From Gracilaria gracilis (lineage: Eukaryota; Rhodophyta; Florideophyceae; Gracilariales; Gracilariaceae), in NCBI GenBank assembly GCA_030374805.1, contig JARGSG010000057.1, forward strand, positions 372,001-436,000: 64,000 nucleotides of DNA. The letters run 5' to 3'. This document shows, in pieces, positions 1 through 9,804 of this stretch. Both the position numbers and the translations under genes were made by a program. The notes under the pieces were generated by a model. That model ran no database searches, had not been told where the DNA came from, and saw only the letters and a list, made by a program, of their open reading frames with translations. How positions within the stretch are numbered: the stretch's first letter is position 1; each line of letters starts with the position of its first letter.

Positions 1-37
1 ATACGAAAGTTGTTGTACTATGTAGTAAGAGGGCCAC

Positions 38-850
38 ATGCAATTTAATTTCAATTCCGCTTTGCAGAAAGCAGCGGCGGAGTCCATCCTGGAGACGCAC
101 ACAAAATCATGCGAAGCAAGGGGGGTTAAAACACAATTTGCGGGTCTGTCCACAGCTACTCGTCCTGGTACCGTTGGTATTAGAAGGTTACCACTAACAA
201 AGTCTTTGTCAGCAAAGATGGCACCACTTTTGCGACTTTTGCATCCAAGCACCTCAAGTGTCATTCCCTTGGTTAACTCACGAGCAACTCCGGCTCTGGA
301 CTTCAACCTTCGTCGCTATGCATCTGGAAGCATATTTCGGCAAGTCAAAGATCGAGAGCTTGCGATTTTACGTCGGCAAGGGAGGAGAAAGTCGCCTTCA
401 ATGCAGATAGTGTTCTCCGACGAACCTGTGCAAAGAGAGCGCTCGGTTATGACACAGGCTGTGATCTTCAAGCGTCCTTTCTATAGCATTAAATGCACAT
501 CCAAGCTTCTCGGGCCCCTCATTTCTGTGCGAAAGCAGCTGCTGAAGACTCCGAAAAGAAAGAGGAAACTTTTCACATCACCGATTATCGGTCGGGGAAT
601 ATCTCTGTCTGAAGAAGAACATCAGTTTCTGACGGAACCACGTCGAACTCTTTTGAATTTGTTGAGAGATACAGTAAGTATTACCGTTGTGAACGAACGT
701 CAAGTACGTGAAACAAAAACCGGGTTCGACACAGGCTTCCTGTATGAGTTTGGTTTCACCGGAAAAATGCATTTGGATCGCTTACCCTTCGATATACCGA
801 CAGACTTTAGCTTCCAATCGGCGCACAAGGCTTTCAATGACAAATTCTGA
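38..850 (+). CDS. hypothetical protein (270 aa), orphan
   Basis: An uninterrupted frame from an ATG preceded closely by in-frame stops, so it looks complete. The product is basic, with many Arg/Lys residues spread along it, and has no transmembrane segment, signal peptide or motif that I recognise. The middle (about residues 95-185) is rich in short basic clusters; the last 60 residues are more neutral and aromatic. I cannot assign a function. It could be a lineage-specific protein or a chance frame in intergenic DNA. Its length and lack of overlap with a better frame favour a gene, but no conserved domain supports it. Confidence 0.4.
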   Translation: MQFNFNSALQKAAAESILETHTKSCEARGVKTQFAGLSTATRPGTVGIRRLPLTKSLSAKMAPLLRLLHPSTSSVIPLVNSRATPALDFNLRRYASGSIFRQVKDRELAILRRQGRRKSPSMQIVFSDEPVQRERSVMTQAVIFKRPFYSIKCTSKLLGPLISVRKQLLKTPKRKRKLFTSPIIGRGISLSEEEHQFLTEPRRTLLNLLRDTVSITVVNERQVRETKTGFDTGFLYEFGFTGKMHLDRLPFDIPTDFSFQSAHKAFNDKF

Positions 851-1363
851 ACTAGTGCCATTGGGCTGGGTTTTAGACGAGTACAGCATTTCCACATGAG
901 CGTTCGTTGGAGCAAAGATTGTCAACCTTCTTACTATCTTCCTCGGACTATAGGCACACGTCAGAATTACCAATCATTTGTAAAATGGAGACGAACTGCA
1001 AACCTTAACAGTTGTTTGGTTTCTATCAAGGGTTTAACTTGGCAACATTCGATGACATGACCGTGATGCCCAGTTATATGGGCCGCGGCAAATGCGTTCT
1101 TGATAGCTAGCCCAACGTAGTTCTCGTTTGTGCGAAACTATCTATGTCGCTGTATACACACTGAAGAAAGCAAATTGATTACTGAAGTGATGAAAGTCGG
1201 AAACCGAGAAGCGGCCTTGACATATACACGTCAGCCGTGTACAACCATCTCATGGGAAAAATTTAGTTTCTTCATCGTAAGAGTTCGTTACATGCTCTTT
1301 TCTTTACACCTTGCCATTGCCGTGCTTAAGAAACAGCGTACCAACCAGTGCGTTATGCGAGTT
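851..1363. other. intergenic, no gene seen
   Basis: About 510 bp between the orphan ORF and the 3' end of the protoporphyrinogen oxidase gene. A short frame on the plus strand near 1130-1426 overlaps the 3' end of that gene and has no recognisable product. I see no RNA gene or repeat here. Confidence 0.4.
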
Positions 1364-2803
1364 TCATTTAGGCATTGTCACTTGGAGATACTCGATAATG
1401 CGCTCAGCGGATTTGAGACCAGATAACAACGCATCTGGCAACCCCACTCCGCCCCGATAGTTTCCACCCAGTACGAGACCAGGAGCACGTCTTTCCACTT
1501 GTGCCATCGTGTTAAGAGCAGAGTCATACCCTGGGTGATACTGTGGTATACCTTTTGGCCAGTTCTTAACTTCAGAATGAAACGGCTTTCCTGTGATTCC
1601 AAGCACCTGCTGCACTTCTTTCGTTGCCGTCTCTACTATCTCGTTGGATGAGCGGGTTACAATATCCGGGGTCCTGCTTCCTCCAAGGTATACGGTTAGG
1701 TATACTTTGCTCGGATCTTCTGCACGAGATGGGTAGTTAGATGATGTGAAGTTGATGCCCAACACCTTCTTTTCTTCCTTGGAAGGTAGTAACACTCCAA
1801 AGCCATCTAGACGCGAGCTTACTTGGCTCCGATCGAATCCAAGCACGGTGACAGAAACAGGGGCGTACATAACGCGATCTGCAAGCTTCTTGAACCCTTT
1901 TTCGATGGCCTCAACGTTGGATTCAATTGCACCTAAAGCATGAACCGGTATAGTAGAAATCACAGCATCATACTTTCCGCGTCCATTAATACGCCAAGCT
2001 CCATGCGGGTCCTGACTTATGCTATGCACGTTGACATTTCTATAAAGCTTCCCCCGTTCGTTCAGTTTTTGAATGTTTTCGACCAGTCTTGATGTTAGAA
2101 CTTGCATACCGCTATCATAGCTGAAACTCTCAAGTAACTGTTTACCAGAGTAGGGTTCAAAACGAGGGTCCACAGGGGTCTTCATGCCACCACGCAGAAA
2201 ACCTCCAACGACGGAGCCCTTCCTTCGCTCTACTTCCCATACTTTGTTCAATGCATGCTTCATGGACAGACCGGCGGGTTGGGCAGAGTAGATTCCAGTC
2301 AAAGCAGGGTCGATGACGTAATCTACAAACTCTGTTCCGAATCGTCTGCGGAAGAAATCGTTAACACTTTCGCGGTCTGCATCACTTTCTGCGACTCTAG
2401 GAACAAAAGGTTCAAGCAGAATTCTGAGCTTTGCTTGCCAGGAGAGCATTTTTGTAGTGCAGAACTGAATTGGGGACCTCGGCATGGGAATCATCTGTCC
2501 ATTTTTAACGATAAAGAAGTTTTTCGCGGCGGCATCTCGCTTCAATACGTGTGGGGAGAGATTTAACTTTTGGTATATAAGGTCTGCTACTTGCTGATGT
2601 TTGGCATTCATGGAGTTGGGGCCCATTTCATAGATAAAACCACCACCCTCAACGGAGAAGACAGCACCCCCAAATCTGGTCGATTTTTCATAGAGATCAA
2701 CTTGAATCGGAGTTCTGTCACATACGAGACGATATGCGGCAGATAGACCTGTTGGGCCTCCGCCGAGTACAGCTACACGGCGCGTCTTCCGCTCGTCTTT
2801 CAT
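1364..2803 (-). CDS. PPOX: protoporphyrinogen IX oxidase (HemY/PPOX type)
   Basis: A 479-residue flavoprotein that oxidises protoporphyrinogen IX to protoporphyrin IX, the last step shared by haem and chlorophyll synthesis. The N-terminus carries the FAD-binding Rossmann motif (VAVLGGGPTGLSAAYRL, about residues 9-25), followed by the acidic ribose-binding stretch (LYEKSTRFGG) and the GPNSM segment typical of the family. The C-terminus has the second FAD-binding region (GGNYRGGVGLPDALLSG). Length matches oxygen-dependent PPOX enzymes. The ATG is preceded 18 nt upstream by an in-frame TAG, so no N-terminal transit peptide is encoded contiguously; plastid or mitochondrial enzymes usually have one. 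It is divergent from the NOM1 gene across about 740 bp. Confidence 0.93.
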   Translation of the reverse strand: MKDERKTRRVAVLGGGPTGLSAAYRLVCDRTPIQVDLYEKSTRFGGAVFSVEGGGFIYEMGPNSMNAKHQQVADLIYQKLNLSPHVLKRDAAAKNFFIVKNGQMIPMPRSPIQFCTTKMLSWQAKLRILLEPFVPRVAESDADRESVNDFFRRRFGTEFVDYVIDPALTGIYSAQPAGLSMKHALNKVWEVERRKGSVVGGFLRGGMKTPVDPRFEPYSGKQLLESFSYDSGMQVLTSRLVENIQKLNERGKLYRNVNVHSISQDPHGAWRINGRGKYDAVISTIPVHALGAIESNVEAIEKGFKKLADRVMYAPVSVTVLGFDRSQVSSRLDGFGVLLPSKEEKKVLGINFTSSNYPSRAEDPSKVYLTVYLGGSRTPDIVTRSSNEIVETATKEVQQVLGITGKPFHSEVKNWPKGIPQYHPGYDSALNTMAQVERRAPGLVLGGNYRGGVGLPDALLSGLKSAERIIEYLQVTMPK

Positions 2804-3545
2804 ATTCAGTAACTCCGCTGCCTACGTTACAGACAAGAACTTTCAGCATCCGCAACCAACTTCGTCTTCCCAAGGCAAACGAGATCGACTTTGTGAGGTT
2901 CGCCACGGAGTCGCGGGGATGTCTTTTCGATCTGTGTGACGGGAAGATCGTTTCACTGGGATCATCTCGCGATACCGAACAAGTGTCAGGATTTGCAGGC
3001 AAGGGGATCGAAATCAACCCATTTGCGCCGCATGTGATAAATTTGATTAAAATTTCGGAGCTGCGGTTCGTAGTTGGCAGGGCGTCGTCGAGGCGGCGCG
3101 CAGCATGGGATGCTGCAGTGCACAACGGGGACAACGGCTCAAGAAGGGGGGGGGGGGGGGCATCATGATCATCATGGGTGGATCATCACATGGTCAAGGC
3201 TATTAGCGGCCGCAGTAGAGCACTACTACGTTTCGCCTTATCGTTCTCATTGGTCATCAACGTCAACTTTCTCTAAACAAGGCCGAGTATTATTGGCAAT
3301 GTGTCAGCTCATGACGCTTGTCAGAATCGAGTCGCATCTCCAAATAGTCACGTTAGACTTCGCTATTAGCGCCACCCCTTTCTTGGTGAACGCTACTTCA
3401 CTGCCCCTTCACCCATCACATCATTTTTGTCCCCGAACAGCATCCGGGCGGTTACGATTCGACACATCAGCCACCTTGTCAGACAGCAACGCCACCGAGG
3501 CGGGGTAACGAGTTCCAGTCGTTCTTGTCCCCATTCTCCCTTACT
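2804..3545. promoter_or_regulatory. divergent intergenic region PPOX/NOM1 with poly-G tract
   Basis: About 740 bp between two divergent start codons, so it must hold both promoters. It contains an uninterrupted run of 15 G at 3146-3160. Several overlapping frames of 130-145 codons cross the region on both strands, but none has a recognisable domain and I treat them as chance. Confidence 0.45.
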
Positions 3546-6305
3546 ATGCCGACCCGCAGACCGAAAAAGCGCACTCGCGACACGCATGATCCACAAACTT
3601 CCCTCCCATCAAAATTGCTTGACGAAATCTCAGCCGGTCCTGAGAACAAACGTGCGTCAGGGGTCACGGATGAGAAGCACGTGTCACGAAGAGAAGAAAG
3701 AAAAAGAAAGCGCCAGGAGAAAAAAGATGCCTCCACCCATGCCAGAGCGAAGTGGAAGGAGATGCGCAAGGCAACCAATCGGAAGCAACAACTAAGAACT
3801 TCCGAGCAATCAGCGCGGTCTGGTTTGGAGCGGAAGCGGTCGCTCTCTAACGTCCACGACTCCTCTCCGGTCAAGAAACATCGCGTTGGGTCTGAGTCTC
3901 ATGATACTCCGAGCGAAGGTAGTTCAATCAAACGCATTGCCCAAGGCAATGCAAGGCGTCTCCAAAAGGACAAATCGGTGGGAGAAGAGGCTCTCTCCCA
4001 GACTCGCAAACCTGATTCTAATTCCAATCGAACGACCGAGAACCACTATAATCCATCAACTTACGTAGATGACGTACAAGAAGTGAAGAGTGTCGCGGTA
4101 GACGATTCTGATGCGCGTGAAACTCACCGATTGGAGAAACTACTGGGAATCGATCGCCTTCGCAAGCGAAAGAACGCTCGCGGTGATGACTTTGAATACG
4201 GAGATGTCTTTGAGGAGGGTGAAGATGATCTAGTAGATCTTATCAATGCCTGTGACAGAACTCTGGATCAGCGAGGTGACCATTCAGCAAACGGAACACA
4301 ACGTGATGAAGCCCAAGAGCTGGGAAACGAAGAGAGTGATGAGGCACCTTCAGAAGTAGATGACGTTCTCTCGCGAAAGATTCGCCGAACCGCTAGTACA
4401 AAAACTGGAGCTGCTGTTGCTTCTAATGCTGAGGCGAACGACGCAGTAGATACATTCTCGGAAAGTGGGAGCGAGAGCGAAGAGAACCAATCTAGCTACA
4501 GTTCAAGTGGGACGAATCGAAATGCTGAAGCGAAACGTGTTAGCGGAGCTAATCATCGAACTGCATCGGATCATGAAAGTCAGCACGGCAGTCAACATGA
4601 AGCCAACTCAGAACATGGCGGCGATATGACCAAGGCAGGCGCTGCTGCTCATGCCAATCGAGACTCTAGGGAAGGGAAGCAAGCCACAAGGCTCTTGAAG
4701 TATGTGCCTCCGAGCGCGAGAAGACGAACCGGAGCATCTACAGAAGGAGTCAAACGACGAGTGCGAGGTCTTTTGAACCGAGTTGCTGATGCGAATGCAA
4801 GCGGTGTCGCTCATGATATCGGTCAGATTTTTAGGAACAAGGAACACAACCTCTCCCGACAAGAACTGACCAATTTATATGCTAACGCCGCACTAGACTC
4901 CGTTAGAGATGGTTCTGGAGTTGGCTACGTCAACCCGTATCTGCATTCACATGCTGCAATAGCTTCTCATCTGGGAAGACAAGTTGATGGCATTATACTT
5001 GCTACGTTCCTTGTTTCCGCGATTCGTAGAATTATCGCTGCACTAGAAGAAAGCCGTGACGAGTCGGATACTCGGGTTCTTGTGGACCAGGATGGGTCTG
5101 GTACTGAAGTATTCGGATACGTAGCTGTTGTATGTTCTCTTTACGAACGTAAAGCAGTTTCATCACGAGTGGTCTACGATTTAGTCCGGGTAATTGGTGA
5201 CCCCTTGACACAGACTCGCGTAGAGCTTCTTCTGTTGCTCCTCAGAAGAATCGGAGCGCTACTCCGTAATGATGACCCTTCAAGTCTCAAGGATATGATC
5301 GAGTTTGTTCAAAGCAAGGCATCTGAAAATGAAGCAGGTGTGTCCTCAACTAAATTCCAAGTTATGTTGGAATTAATTGCCGATATCAAGGACGAAAAGG
5401 TGAGCAAATCTGCCATCAAATCTGCCATCAAAGACCAGGAAGCCAAGTTTGCGTGGGCAACTGCTCCAGACTCGCCGTTCTCTGCTTCAATCGCAGAACT
5501 TCTTGATGACGAATTCACATCTTTAAGGTGGTGGAATCAGTCGCATGAACTTTCGGTTACAGAGAGGAATGGGATTTTGTCACCAGCAGACGTCAACGTG
5601 GAAGGTCAGCAGCAGACCATAGGACATGAAGACGAAAACAGGGATCTTGCGACATTGGCACACTCTCTTCGTCTGAACACAGAGTATCGGAAGGCTTTGT
5701 TTGCAGCAATCATGAGCAGTGTGAATGTATCCGATTCTTACGACAAACTTGAAAGAATGGGCGCATTCGAGACGAAGAAGAATCACGATAGAGACACTGC
5801 TCTTGTTATACTTCATTGTTGTGGAGCAGAAAGGATATTCAATCCGTTTTACGCCTATCTAGCCGAGAAGATGTGTCTACGTTCCCGAAGATGCCGTTTC
5901 ACATTTGAGTTTGCCTTTTGCGATATCTTCCGGATGCTTCCAGGTTTGGAAAAGGGAGCCCCAATGTCTAAACGAAAATCACGGAACTTCTATCAGATGC
6001 TTGCGCATCTGTGGGCCTCTAAAGCCCTCTCATTATGTATTCTTCGACGATTTCCAGACCTTCAAGAGTGCGGAGAGCATGAAAGAATATTCGTACGAGG
6101 TGCGCTGGACACCCTGTTCACAAAGCACGGAGAATCATCGGATGTCCTCGTCCCCTTCTCCAAGTTGTCTTCCGAGAGCTGGAGCGGAGCGAAAGCTTTC
6201 CGACTGTCGCTTGCGGTTTTCTTCAGACACCACCTTCTACAAAACATCTCCAAAGATAGGAAAGGGCTTATCTCCCGTGCGCTAGCTTTGCTGGAAGCTG
6301 AATGA
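3546..6305 (+). CDS. NOM1: NOM1/Sgd1-like nucleolar protein (MIF4G + MA3)
   Basis: A 919-residue protein matching nucleolar NOM1/Sgd1, a factor for 18S rRNA maturation that works with an eIF4A-type helicase. The first 400 residues are low-complexity: Lys/Arg-rich nuclear and nucleolar targeting stretches at the very start, then acidic Asp/Glu/Ser tracts. A MIF4G domain spans about residues 400-630, beginning VKRRVRGLLNRVAD and including a YVNPYLH-type helix pair. An MA3 domain spans about 714-835 (YRKALFAAIMSS, then the Cys-rich helix CCGAERIFNPFYAYLAEK), followed by the family's C-terminal helical tail. The frame is open 21 nt further upstream but without an ATG; 3546 is the first ATG. There is no intron. 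Confidence 0.92.
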   Translation: MPTRRPKKRTRDTHDPQTSLPSKLLDEISAGPENKRASGVTDEKHVSRREERKRKRQEKKDASTHARAKWKEMRKATNRKQQLRTSEQSARSGLERKRSLSNVHDSSPVKKHRVGSESHDTPSEGSSIKRIAQGNARRLQKDKSVGEEALSQTRKPDSNSNRTTENHYNPSTYVDDVQEVKSVAVDDSDARETHRLEKLLGIDRLRKRKNARGDDFEYGDVFEEGEDDLVDLINACDRTLDQRGDHSANGTQRDEAQELGNEESDEAPSEVDDVLSRKIRRTASTKTGAAVASNAEANDAVDTFSESGSESEENQSSYSSSGTNRNAEAKRVSGANHRTASDHESQHGSQHEANSEHGGDMTKAGAAAHANRDSREGKQATRLLKYVPPSARRRTGASTEGVKRRVRGLLNRVADANASGVAHDIGQIFRNKEHNLSRQELTNLYANAALDSVRDGSGVGYVNPYLHSHAAIASHLGRQVDGIILATFLVSAIRRIIAALEESRDESDTRVLVDQDGSGTEVFGYVAVVCSLYERKAVSSRVVYDLVRVIGDPLTQTRVELLLLLLRRIGALLRNDDPSSLKDMIEFVQSKASENEAGVSSTKFQVMLELIADIKDEKVSKSAIKSAIKDQEAKFAWATAPDSPFSASIAELLDDEFTSLRWWNQSHELSVTERNGILSPADVNVEGQQQTIGHEDENRDLATLAHSLRLNTEYRKALFAAIMSSVNVSDSYDKLERMGAFETKKNHDRDTALVILHCCGAERIFNPFYAYLAEKMCLRSRRCRFTFEFAFCDIFRMLPGLEKGAPMSKRKSRNFYQMLAHLWASKALSLCILRRFPDLQECGEHERIFVRGALDTLFTKHGESSDVLVPFSKLSSESWSGAKAFRLSLAVFFRHHLLQNISKDRKGLISRALALLEAE

Positions 6306-6599
6306 CGCTACGTACTTGCCATATGTATGTGTACTTGCGAATCATGAGTTTCGACCGTGTGAATACTATTAATACACTCATATGTAAGATGAATAACAAA
6401 ATGCTTCTAAACATAACCCAACTCATATAGAATTTGACTAAACGCGTTTGAAAGGGCTCCGCCCGGGCCTAGTTGATCAAGCGAATGTCCAAAAGCTCTG
6501 AAGTCGATGTTCTTCCAAATCCTTTCTCCCGAGCTGAAGTGTACACAGGGTCGCGGTCTTCAGTCATATCGATCATCAGTGTACGTGTACCAGACCATT
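6306..6599. other. intergenic, downstream of NOM1
   Basis: AT-rich 3' flank of NOM1. No gene seen; retrotransposon-derived sequence begins at about 6600. Confidence 0.35.
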
Positions 6600-6975
6600 G
6601 AACTTGGTGGCGTACAGTTCTCTTGGTACTTCGCAATAAGGAGCAGCGGGCTACACTACGGTTATGAGTCTCACGCAGCTGTTTGTGGGACATTCTCCAT
6701 GGCTACACCCATTTGGAACGCATTTGTTTGGAAAGAGGTTACCCCAGGGGTAGTGTGTGATTGCCGTCCTGGAGTTCTAAATGATGTCGAGCGTTATGTG
6801 CTGAGATGTCCAAAAAGAACGCTCAGTAGACGTCTTTGTCTACCGCCGCTTCGTGAACGCCGGAATCTTGTTGTTGCTGATATCATCCGAAAATGGTCTG
6901 AGAAAGTGCTGACCTTCCCAGTGAGAGAGCGCTTCTTTAACCAGAAACGCACTACATTTAGTTGTAATTAAGCTA
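6600..6975 (+). mobile_element. non-LTR retrotransposon C-terminal remnant (zinc-knuckle tail)
   Basis: An open stretch at 6741-6971 encodes the tail of a LINE-type reverse transcriptase protein: a Cys knuckle (CDCRPGVLNDVERYVLRCP) followed by a basic region ending in a FFNQKR-type motif. The same tail recurs at 62316-62576 and, reversed, at about 47446-47772; partial copies lie at 30860-30960 and 31300-31960. A degraded hairpin lies at 6929-6950. Just upstream, at about 6630-6660, is the AATAAGGAGCAGCGG block that recurs beside other LINE fragments. No reverse-transcriptase core is present, so this is a 5'-truncated, dead copy, or two truncated ends in tandem. Confidence 0.75.
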
Positions 6976-7160
6976 CATGTGCCTATAAATGAGAGAGAGT
7001 CTCACGCGCCACGAGGGTTTTCAACAAAAAAAAACATTCATTCGAACAAGAAACTTATCAACTACCGTGTATCTACCCTTTGTAGAGACGGCTGTCAGGC
7101 ATGACATCGTCGCACGGTTCCTCCTCTTCAGGGTTCCACAACTAAAATAAAGAAACGTCG

Positions 7161-7185
7161 CTCTCTCTCTCTCTCTCTCTCTCTC
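7161..7185. repeat. (CT)n microsatellite
   Basis: A run of about 12 CT dinucleotides between the LINE remnant and the NAT9-like gene. Other nearby LINE tails also sit beside GA/CT-rich sequence, so it may be a remnant tail. Confidence 0.9.
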
Positions 7186-7399
7186 GGTAGAGAGATCCTT
7201 TTTCAGACAACGCCTGAACTGGTGCTAGCGAATTGCACAGCGGTGCGATCGGTGCGAAGGAGTTGGCAACCCGCCTTATCACTAAGGTTGCGAAACTTTG
7301 CGGTACTGTAGTTCTTCAAAGACGGGCCGACTCAAGCCGAGGTCCAGGGTCGATAGTATCTCCAAGTTAACCTAGGTGCTGAATAGTGTTCACTTGAAC

Positions 7400-8029
7400 A
7401 TGAGACTGAACTCGGACATTGTGCTATCCATCCCTGGATCCACTGCAGTTCTCGTTCCGTACAAGGAAATTCATGTGAAGCGCTACCATAAATGGATGAA
7501 GTCCCCTGAACTTCTGGCGCTAACGGCATCGGAACCTTTGACACTGGACCAGGAATTGGAAAACATGAATTCTTGGCGTGAAGACGAGACGAAGATGACG
7601 TTCATTGTTCTGGACAAGTCAATTGGGGAGAATTACATGGTAGGTGATGTGAACTTGTACTTGTCTTCTGAGGCAGAAGACGGGAGCCGACAAGCAGAAA
7701 TAGAAGTAATGATTGCTGAACCGTTGGCTCGCAGAAAGGGTCTCGCAAAAACTGCCTTACAGATGCTGATGGCGTTTACTGTCGAAAGCTTGAGTGTAGA
7801 TGTTTTCATAGCTAAGGTCCTTGATCATAATGGACCAAGTATCGCCCTCTTCACCACGAAATTAGAGTTTCAGGAGGAACGCAAGGTTCCGGTCTTTGGC
7901 GAAGTACATTATCGCCGTGAAGTCGACGGAGAATTTTCAAAGAAGCTTGAAGCTTTGCGAAGTCAATTCGTAGTGGAGTCCTTTGCAAGAAGCATATATG
8001 CAAATGTGCCAGAAAACGGCCAAGTCTGA
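7400..8029 (+). CDS. NAT9: NAT9-like GNAT N-acetyltransferase
   Basis: A 209-residue GNAT-fold acetyltransferase closely resembling animal NAT9. It starts MRLNSD, then shows the family's VLVPYKEIHVKRYHKWMKS and LTASEPLTLDQELE segments, a central beta strand (IEVMIAEPLARRKGLAKTAL) that corresponds to the acetyl-CoA pyrophosphate-binding loop, and a C-terminal strand-helix unit. The start at 7400 is the first ATG and coincides with the conserved MRLN N-terminus; the frame is open eight codons upstream but without an ATG. NAT9 has been linked to microtubule stability in animals; the substrate here is unknown. Its stop lies only 19 bp from that of the convergent MYG1 gene. Confidence 0.9.
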   Translation: MRLNSDIVLSIPGSTAVLVPYKEIHVKRYHKWMKSPELLALTASEPLTLDQELENMNSWREDETKMTFIVLDKSIGENYMVGDVNLYLSSEAEDGSRQAEIEVMIAEPLARRKGLAKTALQMLMAFTVESLSVDVFIAKVLDHNGPSIALFTTKLEFQEERKVPVFGEVHYRREVDGEFSKKLEALRSQFVVESFARSIYANVPENGQV

Positions 8030-8048
8030 TGTCACGTTCAAGCTCTAG

Positions 8049-9128
8049 TTATTCGGTTTCCAGAGCCTTCCTCGCCATTTCTAACGCACCTTCGAAATTC
8101 TTGTTACCCCCAATGAATCCTGACGCGTGAGCAAAAACACAGTCCGTGATTCCAGTCATTGAGGATAATTCTTCATCTCTCAAACCGCGCCAAGGTTCAG
8201 GGAGTGGTTTTCTTGATTGGAAGGAACCTTTTGCAACTGGGACGCATTGGATACGCCATGAAGTACCCGTCATATCCTTGTATACGACGTACAGAATCTC
8301 CACTTTCCCGTTCTCTGCCTCGTCTTCCTCCATTGAGAACAAATGGTCCTTCCATGGAGCCCATTCTAACAGCACAAGAATAGAACCGCTCTTGTGGTGG
8401 GTAGACCTTTGTTTAAAGGCGCGTGATATTATGGATCGTGCAGGTAACCAGCTCTTTAAAATATGCAATACGCAATCATCCATTTCCTTACCAGCCATCT
8501 CCATTGCCTTTAAAAAGTTCGCATCTTGATCTGGGTTTTGCTCATACCATTCAGCATTTAACTTTGCTACACGAGAGCTAAGATCAGTTGATGATTCATA
8601 CTTTGGCGGTTCAGAGGATTCATACATCATAATGCCATTATCAATAGCATCGATGGCTTCCATAAAACAGTCGTAAACTTTGTGGTACACAGATGCTGCA
8701 TCCTCTTCCTCTAATTCGATACCATTTACGCGGGCCACGTCGCGAATTACCTCTGCACCATAATGCTTGTAAATCAATCCCGCGCTGGAGAGTTTTGTAC
8801 GAGATCGCTTTCCACTTGGGGAAAAGGTTGTGCAAAAACCTCTCTGATGATGATCGAATCTTTGAGCATCCGGGTTGTAGACAGAACCTACGTCCACAAC
8901 AATCTGTGCTTCTTCCAATCGCGACGGGTCCCGAGTGCGAACGATATCTGCTTTGCTGAACTGTGCAGTATGATATTGAAGCATGTGACAGGCTAATACT
9001 TCGTCGCAGTGAAAGGTCCCATCATGGGTGGCAATTGTCTTGCCTTTGGCGGCAGTCATGGCAAAACGTCTGAAAGAAAGAGGCCTTACGCGAGGAAGGA
9101 TTACTGGAACAAAACTCACAATTCGCAT
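8049..9128 (-). CDS. MYG1: MYG1 family exonuclease/DHH-like protein
   Basis: A 359-residue protein matching MYG1 along its whole length. The first 25 residues are basic and hydroxylated (ending RRFAMTAAKGK), consistent with a mitochondrial presequence; the core then begins IATHDGTFHCDEVLA. The metal-binding signatures HDGTFHCDE, VDVG and FDHHQRGF are present, as are the later SWLPAR, QCVPV and the near C-terminal ASGFIGG segments. MYG1 is a nuclear and mitochondrial 3'-5' RNA exonuclease in animals that co-ordinates organelle and cytosolic RNA processing. The gene is convergent with the NAT9-like gene and divergent from the FAD synthase gene. Confidence 0.94.
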   Translation of the reverse strand: MRIVSFVPVILPRVRPLSFRRFAMTAAKGKTIATHDGTFHCDEVLACHMLQYHTAQFSKADIVRTRDPSRLEEAQIVVDVGSVYNPDAQRFDHHQRGFCTTFSPSGKRSRTKLSSAGLIYKHYGAEVIRDVARVNGIELEEEDAASVYHKVYDCFMEAIDAIDNGIMMYESSEPPKYESSTDLSSRVAKLNAEWYEQNPDQDANFLKAMEMAGKEMDDCVLHILKSWLPARSIISRAFKQRSTHHKSGSILVLLEWAPWKDHLFSMEEDEAENGKVEILYVVYKDMTGTSWRIQCVPVAKGSFQSRKPLPEPWRGLRDEELSSMTGITDCVFAHASGFIGGNKNFEGALEMARKALETE

Positions 9129-9804
9129 CTATTACCGTGTTGCACTCCTTGTTTTAGGATAATCTGGATCAAAGACTGGAACAGAGATAGGATTGATATA
9201 ACGAATTGTGAACTAGAGTAGATACTCTGTATCTACCTCTGTACAGTATCTTATTCCTTCATCTCCTCCGCTTTCCCATACTATCTATGTAGCAATTCTT
9301 TGATCCTCTGTTTGCTAGAGCTACTGTAGTAGAGCTAGCCTTTATAGAACTAGAGTGGGGTTTTCACACTAGGAGTTTTGATCTGGTTCAGTCTGCCAAT
9401 GCCAGTGCGAAAAGTGGACACGCTGCGTAAGGGAGTTCCTAAACTCAATCATTTGCATTTCTTTGTTTGCCACCGTGGCAATTCTGTGCTCATTCTAAAA
9501 GCGCTCAAGAAGGGTTTGAGGTCCAGCAAGAATGCTTCCTGCTCAATGTGGACAAAGTCTTTGGCATAAGCGGCGAAAGTAAGGACGCACCGCAACTGAA
9601 TTTTTAGTGTGTTATGAAGAGGAAGGAGGAAAGCGACCCTGGCAAGCAGCACTGCGAACTCCAGTGACAAAATTTAAGGTTTGGGAGTTCATACATTGTT
9701 ATTGAATTATCCTGTGAGTTCTACTACTTCGGAGTTAAACGGGCTTTCTGAAGAATATCATTTGGTTGCGAGAGTAGTTTGCGTGTCAAACCGAGGACCC
9801 TTCG
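9129..9804. other. divergent intergenic region MYG1/FAD synthase
   Basis: About 675 bp holding two divergent promoters. On the minus strand, about 9449-9580 reads FAAYAKDFVHIEQE followed by a Lys/Cys-rich segment. This faintly resembles a decayed reverse-transcriptase motif C (YADD changed to YAKD), but it is too weak to call. The stretch at about 9310-9350 has repeated TAGAGCTA-like and TAGAACTAG-like words. Confidence 0.3.

Noticed and set aside
9449-9580. Possible reverse-transcriptase motif C (YAKD) on the minus strand
   Set aside because: The key Asp is missing and flanking sequence is too degraded to separate from chance.
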